A stretch of 64,000 nt of DNA from contig JAHYJN010000007.1 in NCBI GenBank assembly GCA_019428905.1, positions 1 to 64,000 of the forward strand, in the 5' to 3' direction. The notes under the pieces were generated by a model. The model ran no database searches and was not told where the DNA came from. It worked only from the letters and a program-made list of their open reading frames with translations. The translations under genes and the position numbers were made by a program. Each line of letters opens with the position of its first letter. Within the stretch, counting starts at the first letter, position 1. Source of the stretch: Candidatus Brevefilum sp. (lineage in GTDB: Bacteria; Chloroflexota; Anaerolineae; Anaerolineales; Anaerolineaceae). Below, in pieces: positions 35,768-44,143 of the stretch.

Positions 35768-36955
35768 ATGCCCCTTTTTACCCGATTCAAACGCTTCCTC
35801 TTCCCCTTCTTCATACTTTCTCATGTCCTGTCTGCTTGTACGCTCATCCAAAATATCCCCAATCAACAAAATGAGTCACAAACCAATATGAACAATTCTC
35901 ATTCTGATCCAACACAAGAAACGCTTTTATTTCCTGCAGACCTATACTATCTGCAAAATGGGCAGATTTGGCGCCTGAGGAACGACACCCAAACCCAACA
36001 CCAGGTCACCCACGAAAGCACACCCATCGATGCCTTTGATATCTCACCCTCAAGCGGGATGTTGGCCTATATCACGAATAACACCTTGGTCATCGCCAAT
36101 TCTGATGGCAGCGAGCACCAGATCCTGCGCGCCGGTACCCCTTTATCGCCCATCTCCGATGGTCTGGCTCGTCTCAACGATCCTGACCACATCACCAAGG
36201 CGATCCGCACACCACACTGGTCTCCAGATGAAAAGCAAATCGCCTTTATCGAAAACGGTGTACAGGTATTCGATTTAAGGAGCAACCAGGTACACCTGAT
36301 CTGGTCACAATCAATCAACGCCAGCGAGCCAAACCTGTTGGAAAGCGTGCGGTCTTGGTCTCCAGATGGAAAATATTTACTGGTCACCCAGTACCCCTAC
36401 CCCATTGAAACCCCCTACCAGCGCAGTTTGGGCGTGCTGCAACTGGACGGACCGCTGTATTCAATCGGAGCCAGCGCCCAGGTCACCTTTACCTGGTCTC
36501 CAGCCATGACTCATCTCTACCTGGCAAACGCCTTGGTTGGCAGCGAAAAGTCATTGATGCGTTGCGACCTGCAGGAAATGCGCTGTACGATGATCGCCGA
36601 ATTTGAGCCGGCACGCTGGTATTATTATTATGACCATCCCTTCATAACCAGCGACAATCGTTTATTGGTGTTCATGGGTGCATCCAATGATTTTTCCCAG
36701 CCGCCGCAAGCCTTTAATCTGATCAGCACCCGCTTGGATGGTCATGAGCGCAACAAGATTCGCCACGATGGATATCTAATAGAGTCAGCCTTATGGTCGC
36801 CGCATGGCGATGGTGTTTTGATCGTTCCAGCACAAGACACAGGCGACATCTTCGCCGGTTCACTGGTGTGGTTGAGCGTCAATAATCACCCAGCACAGGT
36901 TTTGCCAGTAGTTGGTGCCAGCCACTTACGATGGGGCAGGCTTTCTGACAAATGA
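35768..36955 (+). CDS. Beta-propeller (PD40-type) lipoprotein
   Basis: 395 aa. Signal peptide with lipobox LSAC (Cys24). The mature part has at least five repeats of the TolB/PD40 type, with the hallmark WSPDG/WSPDEKQIAF (HWSPDEKQIAF, SWSPDGKYLLV, TWSPAMTHLYL, LWSPHGDGVLI). Folds as a propeller on the outer face of the membrane; ligand unknown. No clear ribosome site. Confidence 0.8.
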   Translation: MPLFTRFKRFLFPFFILSHVLSACTLIQNIPNQQNESQTNMNNSHSDPTQETLLFPADLYYLQNGQIWRLRNDTQTQHQVTHESTPIDAFDISPSSGMLAYITNNTLVIANSDGSEHQILRAGTPLSPISDGLARLNDPDHITKAIRTPHWSPDEKQIAFIENGVQVFDLRSNQVHLIWSQSINASEPNLLESVRSWSPDGKYLLVTQYPYPIETPYQRSLGVLQLDGPLYSIGASAQVTFTWSPAMTHLYLANALVGSEKSLMRCDLQEMRCTMIAEFEPARWYYYYDHPFITSDNRLLVFMGASNDFSQPPQAFNLISTRLDGHERNKIRHDGYLIESALWSPHGDGVLIVPAQDTGDIFAGSLVWLSVNNHPAQVLPVVGASHLRWGRLSDK

Positions 36956-37130
36956 GTGAAGCCCTTATATTGTGTGACAAGAATTTGATCATCAGAAACA
37001 AACAAATAGATCAGGACTTCCGCTAGCATTGTTAAAGAATCTGCACAGAATTATCACGAAAAACCACAAGCGACCATGCTAAACTTACTGTTGAATCAAA
37101 TCGCTTTACACAGCTAATGGAGGTTAAACC

Positions 37131-37784
37131 ATGGATATTAAAGTGTTCATTGCTGGTAAAGAAGCCACCTGCAGCGAGTGCGGCGAAAATCTCGGCCGCC
37201 ATGCCTGGATCACCCTGGTTGAAAATCAGGGCCCGGTCTGCCTGAGCTGTGCCGACCTGGATCACCTCGAATTTCTGCCCTCGGGCGATGCCGCCCTGAC
37301 CCGCCGTGCCGGTAAGTACTCAAAACTAAAAGCAATTGTCCTCCAATGGAGCCGTTCGCGCAAGCGTTATGAACGCCAGGGGATCCTGGTTGAACAAGCT
37401 GCGCTGGCACAAGCAGAAGAGGATTGCCTGGCTGATGCTGACCTGCGAGCCCTCCGCCGTGAACGTGATGCGGAGCGGCGCGAATGGCTTGACCAGGCTT
37501 ACCTGGCGCAATTCGCTGAGCGCGTACGGGAACTATACCCACACTGCCCCCCAGGGCGAGAACAAACCATTGCCGAACATGCCTGTGAGAAATTCAGCGG
37601 CCGGGTTGGACGCTCGGCCAGCGCCAAAGCCTTGGACGAAGCAGCCATCACCCTGGCTGTGACCGCCCACATTCGGCATTCCGAGACCCAATACGACGAT
37701 TTGCTAGCCCAAGGCAATGAGCGCTTTGACGCTCGGAAAATGGTATGGGGCCAGATCGAACAAATCCTGGAAACCTGGAAGTGA
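37131..37784 (+). CDS. DUF2293-domain protein with N-terminal zinc motif
   Basis: 217 aa. N-terminal pair CSECGENL and CLSC (residues 14-17 and about 36-39) could bind zinc. The C-terminal 90 residues carry the DUF2293 pattern REQTIAEHACEKFSGRVGRS, LAVTAHIRHSETQYDDLLAQG. GGAGG is well placed. Family function is unknown. Confidence 0.82.
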   Translation: MDIKVFIAGKEATCSECGENLGRHAWITLVENQGPVCLSCADLDHLEFLPSGDAALTRRAGKYSKLKAIVLQWSRSRKRYERQGILVEQAALAQAEEDCLADADLRALRRERDAERREWLDQAYLAQFAERVRELYPHCPPGREQTIAEHACEKFSGRVGRSASAKALDEAAITLAVTAHIRHSETQYDDLLAQGNERFDARKMVWGQIEQILETWK

Positions 37785-37982
37785 CGCCAGGAATCTAAAA
37801 TCCCTGCAGGCATCTTGAAGGAAGAGCCAACCTGATCTTGATTTATTTTAACTGCAGACCTTCACTGATGATCGCTAACTGGGAAAAAAATTTGATAAAT
37901 CCGATGATTCATTGGATTAAACGAATCCCAAAAATTAAAGATTTTCTAAGCCACGCCGACACAAAACAGGAGCATTGAAAAC

Positions 37983-39446
37983 ATGGATACAAGAAAATTC
38001 ACGATACTACACTCCAATGACATGCACGGGAATTTTATTGCGGAAGTCTGCGGTGAAAAGGGCGACCTGATTGGCGGCCTTTCACTGCTTTCCGGGTATA
38101 TTAACCAGGTCCGCCAGGAAGAAGAAAACGTGCTCTATGTCATCGCCGGAGACATGGTCCAGGGATCGATCATCGACACAGAATACAAGGGCATCTCAAC
38201 CATGTCTATTATGAATTACCTGTCACCCGATGTTGTTACCCTTGGCAATCATGAGTTTGATTACGGCCTTTCCCATTTGCTCTTTCTGGAAAAGGTAGCT
38301 AACTTCCCCATTGTCAACGCCAACCTTTACATCACCCAACACAACAAACGCTTGTTGCAGCCTTACCATATCATCGAGATGGCAGATTTTAAGATTCTTT
38401 TTATCGGCATCATCACGGAAATGGTACTTGATACCATCAAAGCCGACCGAGATATCAGCAGTTTTATCACCCTTGAAGAGGCTGCAAACGAGGTAGGCAA
38501 GATTACCAATGCCTACAAACATGATGACATCGATCTGACGATCTTGCTAACCCACATTGGTTTTGACGCTGACTGTGAACTGGCCGCTTTATTAGACCCG
38601 GATTGGGGTGTCGATATGATCATTGGTGGTCACTCCCATACCATTCTGGAGCAGCCGGCCGAGATCAATGGCGTGCTCGTCACCCAGGCCGGCGAGGGCA
38701 CCAAACAAATCGGCCGTTTTGACATTGTGGTTGACGACGACACCAACAGCATTGTCGATTATGACTGGAAACTGATGCCTATCACCGGTAACACGATCAA
38801 ACCTGATCAAGACCTTCAGAAATATATCGATTCCTATCGCGAAGTCGTTGATACCAAGTACAACAGCATCGTGTGCAAACTCTCCGCAGAACTCACCCAC
38901 CCAACCCGCACGGAGGAAACCACCCTCGGCAACCTGTTTGCTGATGCCATGGCAGAATGGGGTGAAATTGATGTGATGCTGCTTGGTTCCGGTTCAATCC
39001 GTGTGCCTTCCCTGGGACCTCTGATCACCCTGGGTGATTTCTTGGCCTGCTTTCCCTTTACCGATTCACTGACCCGTTTCAGCGTGACCGGCGCAATCCT
39101 TTGGCGGATGTTCAGCCACTGGATGCGGCCAGAAAATCGCTCTCGGCGCGGTGAATGTTACCAGGTCAATCACGGGGTCAGGGCTGTGTACAACAACACA
39201 TCCCATCAATTAGAAAGCTTATCAATCGATGGTCAACCCGTTCGTCAAGACCAACTTTACACCATTGGGCTACAAGGGTATCACGCCAGCAACTGTGAAG
39301 CGAATCTTAACGTGACGCTGGAAGAGCTAAGACAGTCAGGTCGCAGCCGTGTAGTGGCAACGTGCGTCCAAGACTTGCTGCTAGAATATCTACGTGAGCA
39401 TCAGAACTTCACTGAAAAGATCGAAGGCAGGTTGGTTTATCGATAA
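37983..39446 (+). CDS. 5'-nucleotidase / UDP-sugar hydrolase family protein
   Basis: 487 aa. Two-domain 5'-nucleotidase: N-terminal metallophosphatase (LHSNDMHGNF, AGDMVQGS, LGNHEFDYG, THIGFD, GGHSHT) and C-terminal 5'-nucleotidase domain (TTLGNLFADAMAEW, LGSGSIR, LACFPFTDSL, YQVNHGVRAVYN). No signal peptide, unlike most relatives, so probably cytoplasmic. AGGAG lies upstream of the start. Confidence 0.9.
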   Translation: MDTRKFTILHSNDMHGNFIAEVCGEKGDLIGGLSLLSGYINQVRQEEENVLYVIAGDMVQGSIIDTEYKGISTMSIMNYLSPDVVTLGNHEFDYGLSHLLFLEKVANFPIVNANLYITQHNKRLLQPYHIIEMADFKILFIGIITEMVLDTIKADRDISSFITLEEAANEVGKITNAYKHDDIDLTILLTHIGFDADCELAALLDPDWGVDMIIGGHSHTILEQPAEINGVLVTQAGEGTKQIGRFDIVVDDDTNSIVDYDWKLMPITGNTIKPDQDLQKYIDSYREVVDTKYNSIVCKLSAELTHPTRTEETTLGNLFADAMAEWGEIDVMLLGSGSIRVPSLGPLITLGDFLACFPFTDSLTRFSVTGAILWRMFSHWMRPENRSRRGECYQVNHGVRAVYNNTSHQLESLSIDGQPVRQDQLYTIGLQGYHASNCEANLNVTLEELRQSGRSRVVATCVQDLLLEYLREHQNFTEKIEGRLVYR

Positions 39447-39589
39447 AACCGGTGACCGTATCTTCTAAGCATAAATATCAAGTTTTGGCACAAGATCGAC
39501 CATCATTTTCAGGGCTAACCTAGAAAGACGTCCTTGTGTCTTTCATCAACACTTAAACACCCACTTACCTGAAATATCGCAACAAGAAA

Positions 39590-39722
39590 GCCCTCCCTGG
39601 CCGCTTGCTGGACGATGACCGTCCGGTCACAAGTGCCCGAGAGGGCGATTAATCTGTCGTCTGTCGGCGCTTGCAGGTTCTTCTCGCAACCGCCTGAAAA
39701 TCAGTAGACGCAGAGGCGAATT
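39590..39722 (-). other. GC-rich structured region downstream of the isomerase gene
   Basis: Several nested complementary pairs: GCCCTC/GAGGGC enclosing GGACGATGACCGTCC, and a separate CGCCT/AGGCG pair. On the minus strand the outer GAGGGC arm is followed by TTTCTTG, so it could end the isomerase transcript. The complexity exceeds a simple terminator; a small structured RNA is possible. No known class recognised. Confidence 0.35.
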
Positions 39723-39725
39723 AGT

Positions 39726-40688
39726 CTAAGCCCAGAACATTTCTCCGGGTTGTTCAAAGGTAACCGCTTCCCGCAGCAGCGCAATCGCCTTCGAAATCCC
39801 TTCATCGAAAGACATCAGCGCATCTTCGTGTTCAATGGAAATCACATAGTCATAGCCGACCATCCGCAGGGCACTGACAATATCCTTCCAAACCTTGGTG
39901 TCATGCCCATACCCAATGGAGCGGAAGGTCCAGGCTCGATCCGGGATCCGGTGGTAAGGTTTATGGTCATTGCAACCGTTGACGGCAACATTCAAGTGGT
40001 CAATATAGGAATCTTTCCCATGCACATGGAAAATCACATCCCCTAACTTACGAATTGCAGCAACTGGATCAACGCCGTTCCAAAACAGGTGGCTTGGGTC
40101 AAAATTCGCGCCGAGATTGGGCCCTGTTTCCGCACGCATGCGCAACAAGGTTTCCACATTGTAGATCAACATACCAGGATGCATCTCGATTCCGATTTTC
40201 ACGCCATGATCGCGTGCAAATGCTTCCGCCTGCTTCCAGTAAGGGATGCCGACCTCTTCCCATTGATAGTTGATGATCTCTAAAAAATGCGGCGGCCAGG
40301 GGCAGGTCACCCAGTTGGGCATCCGATCACCCGGGGCACCAGCAGGTAAACCTGAAAGGACATTCACAACCGGCACGTCCATCATTTGCGCCAGTCTGAC
40401 CGTCTTTTTGAAGATTTCATCCGATTCCATGGCGAGGACCGCATCCGGCGACAGCGGTTCATAATGGCATGAAAAAGCGCTGATGATCATCTCTCGCGCT
40501 GAGAACTTTTCAAGGTAGGCTTTCCGGTCATCCTCACGGTCAAGCAGTTCATCAATCGGGCAATGTTGGCTGCCGGGATACCCGCCGGTACCAATTTCGG
40601 CAGCGGAAGCACCCAATTTTTTTAGTAAATCTAATGCCTCATCAATGGGTTTATCTTGATAAGGTGGTGTAAAAACACCAATTTTCAT
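39726..40688 (-). CDS. Sugar phosphate isomerase/epimerase (TIM barrel)
   Basis: 320 aa. Xylose-isomerase-like AP endonuclease 2 fold. Seen: MKIGVFTPPYQDKP start, metal-ligand stretches KIGIEMHPG, NFDPSHLFW and FHVHGKDSYID, and SIEHEDALMS. Strong AGGAGG ribosome site. It is the only intact gene of a three-gene catabolic operon, 38 bases after the broken oxidoreductase gene. Confidence 0.87.
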   Translation of the reverse strand: MKIGVFTPPYQDKPIDEALDLLKKLGASAAEIGTGGYPGSQHCPIDELLDREDDRKAYLEKFSAREMIISAFSCHYEPLSPDAVLAMESDEIFKKTVRLAQMMDVPVVNVLSGLPAGAPGDRMPNWVTCPWPPHFLEIINYQWEEVGIPYWKQAEAFARDHGVKIGIEMHPGMLIYNVETLLRMRAETGPNLGANFDPSHLFWNGVDPVAAIRKLGDVIFHVHGKDSYIDHLNVAVNGCNDHKPYHRIPDRAWTFRSIGYGHDTKVWKDIVSALRMVGYDYVISIEHEDALMSFDEGISKAIALLREAVTFEQPGEMFWA

Positions 40689-40726
40689 CTAAGCCTCCTC
40701 ATGAAATATTTAATAGTTGGTCTTGT

Positions 40727-41995
40727 TCACGTCTTTAGTTTGACCACAGTCTGGGTCTCATCCAGCATCACATCATCCCATGTAATCATATCACCGATCT
40801 TTTTAGGCACAGATAATTTTGCCCCTGGCGCCAACCCAACAGGGAGGGCATTCTCAGCACGTGCCGCTTCAAAACGGTCCATCACACCGTGAAAGGTGTA
40901 TCCGCCAAAATCATCCAGGACCTCACCGGCTTCTAAATCTCGTTTAGCGATCGTCATTACATCGACTGTAGGTCGATCTTGCGACACCAGGGTAACCTCT
41001 CGATGAAGATAAGCTTAAGCCACAGAGATTGGCGCTTCGATAAACCATAAGTGGTATGGGCGGAAAAACGTAAAATATTTACCATGGCCCACTTTCAGAT
41101 ATTCGAGATCCGCCCGGATCCGTTCATCACTAACCCTCGTGACGACGAACACACCGCCCGACATGGCTGATCCCTGGACAAAATCAACGCTGTTGGCTTG
41201 CTTGGTCAATCCGCCATCTTCTTCCAACGCAAAGATCTGAGACACAGTATCTTGGTCCGCTTGTGGGCCGATCATCCCACGCTGGATGGGACGCGCACCG
41301 ACAGCATTTGCCGCACAGGTCATTTCAAACATGGTCTTTGTCCCATCGACATAGGATGCAACTTGGTAGAGGTCTTTGTTTGCTTTTCTTGCAGATTCCA
41401 TGACCATATCCGGGTTGGCGGATGGGTCCAGCGGGTTGTTTTTCCCCTTTCCGATCACAATCGGTTCAAACCCAAGCGTCATGACGAAGTCATACAATCC
41501 CATCAAGCAGCCTGGTTCGTCCCCGGAGGAGACAGTATACAGGATGCCGGCTTGGGCTGCCTTTCTTTTCAATATTGCCCCTACAGTCACGTCCGCCTCA
41601 ATATTGACCATCACCACATCTTTCCCATGCGCGATGCAGCTCAAGGCGGTTTCAGCCCCAATCGCCGGCGAGGGGGTGATATCTGCGACGATGTCCACAT
41701 CTTCCAATTGCGCCGCCAGTTGATAGGAGCCAGTGATCACCTTCTTGCCTGCACGCAGCACATCCATTGCTCGGCCAGGTATATGGGCTTCGATGATGTC
41801 CTCTGGGCGAACGCCGCTGTGAATAAAAGTCTCCCGCGCCAACTTGAGGTCAGCGTCAGCCAGTACGGTCACTTCCATCCCTTTAACATGGCTGCATTGC
41901 TGCACAAAACCGGTCCCGATCCATCCCGCACCGCTGACGCCCACACGGATCGGGCGGCCTTCCGCGTCTAATTTTGCCAATTCCTGGTAAATCAT
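40727..41995 (-). pseudogene. SAF-domain NAD(P)-dependent oxidoreductase, broken by one in-frame TAA
   Basis: The reading frame runs 422 codons from ATG 41995 to the stop at 40727, interrupted only by TAA at 41017-41015 (codon 327). The first part has a Rossmann motif VGVSGAGWIGTGF and homoserine-dehydrogenase-like features (VADITPSPAIGAE, SGDEPGC, KGKNNPLDP) up to FFRPYHLWFIEAPISVA. After the stop the same frame continues AYLHREVTLVSQDRPTVDVM and the SAF-like tail AKRDLEAGEVLDDFGGYTFH. Family members read straight through this point. A nonsense mutation is the simplest reading. The start overlaps the transketolase stop by ATGA. Confidence 0.82.
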
Positions 41996-42447
41996 ATCGC
42001 CTGCCTTTTTGCAGCCAGCACTTCCCTGGCTTTTTCCTCGATATCATGCGCAGTCAGGTGGTATTTCAACAATAAATCATCCGGGTCACCTGATTCGACA
42101 TAGGTATCAGCCAGCCCCACAAAACGCATCGGAACAGGGGTTGACTCGGCAACAATCCGCGCAACATTAGCCCCCATCCCACCATGCAGCAAATGTTCCT
42201 CAGCGGTCACAATCGCGCCCGTTTCCCTGGCGGCTTTGATGATGGTCGCCTTATCCATTGGCCGCAAAGTGTGCAGGTCAATCACCCGGGCATCAATACC
42301 CTCTTCAGACAGGGTTTGGGCTGCATCTAAACTGGCAGCCACCATCATCCCGTTGGCAACGATCGTCAGATCTGTGCCTTCCCGTGCTGTAATCGCTTGA
42401 CCAATCGTAAATTTGAGAAACCCTCTGTGGTTGCCCTGGGCAGACAC
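41992..42447 (-). pseudogene. Transketolase C-terminal subunit, 5'-truncated
   Basis: About 145 residues match the C-terminal half of transketolase beta-subunit proteins (normally about 310 aa): FTIGQAITAREGTDLTIVANG, VIDLHTLRPMDKATI, AIVTAEEHLLHGGMGA, PMRFVGLADTYVESG. Homology stops near 42420 next to a palindrome, and the pyrimidine-binding domain plus the usual partner subunit gene are missing. The listed frame starts at a GTG inside the palindrome and is probably not a real start. Confidence 0.82.
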
Positions 42448-42459
42448 GGAGGTCTGCCC
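42438..42459. repeat. GGGCAGAC-type palindrome
   Basis: GGGCAGAC, six bases, GTCTGCCC: a perfect 8-base inverted repeat exactly at the point where transketolase homology ends. Translated through it gives GADLRVCP, a peptide I recall from dispersed repeats in Chloroflexota genomes. Likely part of a small mobile palindrome that removed or replaced the upstream sequence. Confidence 0.6.
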
Positions 42460-42706
42460 CTACTTCCTTCTTGTTTGACCTAAAGTTTCTCATCATCCGG
42501 AATGGGCAATTTAATGAAAGTGACGATTTTTGTTGTTCCCTATTCCTACCAGGATATTGGCACCGGCTAGTGTCCTGAAATTAGCGATTTTACCCGTAAA
42601 AATGGTAAAAAATAGGATGCATGATAAACTCAGGTGGCTGAAAAAATTGGAAACAAAGCTGAAGAATTCAAACCAACTTAAACCATTGTCTTACCGCCTG
42701 CTTAGT

Positions 42707-44067
42707 TAGTGTCTTGTCAAGTGGTGTAAATTGCGTTTTGTGCTTCCAGGCTAATCAACGCATCATCAAGAATAAATTCTTTGTTTTTCCTTTCAAGGGA
42801 TCTTTTAAAAATCTTTTCAACACCTTCCTTTCCCATGTAGCTTCTCCCAGCTCGCCAATCCTCATCCGTGTTCACTAATAGGGTTCCAACCAATCTGTAG
42901 ACGGACGAACGATCAGGGAAAACACCTACGACCCGAGTTCTGCGCCGTATTTCCCGGTTTAGCCGTTCAAGCGGATTGACAGAGTGTATCGACCGATGAT
43001 GCTCTTCTGGAAAGGTCTTATAGACCAGGATGTCTTCTTTTGCTTCCAGGAGCATTTCTGCAGCCTTTGGCCAGCGGTTTTGCATTCTTGCTGCTATTTC
43101 CTCTAAGTAGCTCAATGCATTCTGATGATCCGGTTGTTCAAAGATGAGCTTGAGCGCATCAGCAATTCGCTTTTTATCTTTATGGGAAATCTGAGATAAG
43201 ACATTCCGCATGAAGTGCACTGTACAACGCTGCCACGCTGCTCCTGAAAGAGCCTGGGTTAGTGCCGAGACCAAACCACTGTGAGCATCACTGGTCACTA
43301 ACTTGGCTTCTTCAAGACCTCTTCTCTTGATGCTTCGCAGAAAATCAAGCCAAAATGCCTCAGATTCGCCTGCACCGAGCTCAAAACCCACAATATGGCG
43401 TTCTCCTTGCCGATCCACACCGATGGCAATCGCCATTGACAGGTTCACCACCCGATGATTCTCTCTGACCTTCAACGCAATGGCATCCAGCCAGATGTAG
43501 GGATAACATGCTTGTAATGGCCGCTCCCGAAATTGTTGCACCATCTCATTTAGTTCTTTGCAGATCCGTGAGACTTTGCTTTTGTCTATCCCGGGCAGGC
43601 CTAAAGCCTTGAATAGCTTTTCCATTTTGCGAGTAGCAATCCCTTGCACATAAGCTTCTTGGACCACGGTTAATAAGGCATCCTCGATCATGTTTCTTCG
43701 CTCTAATATGCTTGGAAAGTAGGTGCCTTTTCGCAACTTTGGTATCTCCAGCTCGATTTCTCCTACTCGCGTTTCTAAGGTCCGTTTCCGCGTTCCATTC
43801 CGCTGGTTTGTGCGAGTCTCACTCCGCTCATATTTCTTTGCGCCAATCACCTCCTCAGCTTCGAGTTCTATGGCTTGCTGTGCTAAATATTCCGCTGCCT
43901 TTTTACAAAATTCCAGGTCTTCATGCAATCCAGACTTGCGAAGTTCATCTATCAATGTCATAATATTGTCAGTCATCTTTGTGCCTCCTTTTTTTGGTTT
44001 TGACACCTTTATGGAAGCACAAGATGACTATTTCGTCAAGCTTTTTACACCACTTTATAAGATATTA
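42707..44067 (-). mobile_element. IS256-family insertion sequence
   Basis: About 1.36 kb with imperfect terminal inverted repeats of 24 bases. The left end (42707-42730) and the right end read inward (44067-44044) share AAGTGGTGTAAA and differ at four upstream positions. It carries one full-length transposase. No target duplication is evident from the 8 bases on each side. A directly oriented remnant of its left end occurs at 57193. Confidence 0.85.
42717..44006 (-). CDS. IS256/Mutator-type transposase
   Basis: 429 aa, may start at the internal Met11 (MTDNIMTLIDELRKSG). DDE transposase of the Mutator/IS256 class: RNGTRKRTLETRVGEIELEIP, first Asp in YIWLDAIALKVRE, second in LVTSDAHSGLV, then WQRCTVHFMRN and the Glu-region SVNPLERLNREIRRRTRVVG. 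No frameshift or stop, so likely functional. Confidence 0.95.
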   Translation of the reverse strand: MSKPKKGGTKMTDNIMTLIDELRKSGLHEDLEFCKKAAEYLAQQAIELEAEEVIGAKKYERSETRTNQRNGTRKRTLETRVGEIELEIPKLRKGTYFPSILERRNMIEDALLTVVQEAYVQGIATRKMEKLFKALGLPGIDKSKVSRICKELNEMVQQFRERPLQACYPYIWLDAIALKVRENHRVVNLSMAIAIGVDRQGERHIVGFELGAGESEAFWLDFLRSIKRRGLEEAKLVTSDAHSGLVSALTQALSGAAWQRCTVHFMRNVLSQISHKDKKRIADALKLIFEQPDHQNALSYLEEIAARMQNRWPKAAEMLLEAKEDILVYKTFPEEHHRSIHSVNPLERLNREIRRRTRVVGVFPDRSSVYRLVGTLLVNTDEDWRAGRSYMGKEGVEKIFKRSLERKNKEFILDDALISLEAQNAIYTT

Positions 44068-44143
44068 TCCAATTCTAAGTCCTAAATATGGGTAAATCAT
44101 AGCTATGTATTAAGAGCTTTGTTCATAACCAACATAAGAATAC

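Noticed and set aside
40727-40987. Separate 86-aa gene
   Set aside because: In the same frame as the oxidoreductase upstream and completes its family tail; the apparent GTG start has no ribosome site.
41015-41017. Recoding of the stop to a sense amino acid
   Set aside because: The codon is TAA; selenocysteine uses TGA and pyrrolysine TAG, and no recoding structure is evident.
42305-42496. 63-codon frame with GADLRVCP
   Set aside because: The peptide is a translation of a palindromic repeat, not a gene.
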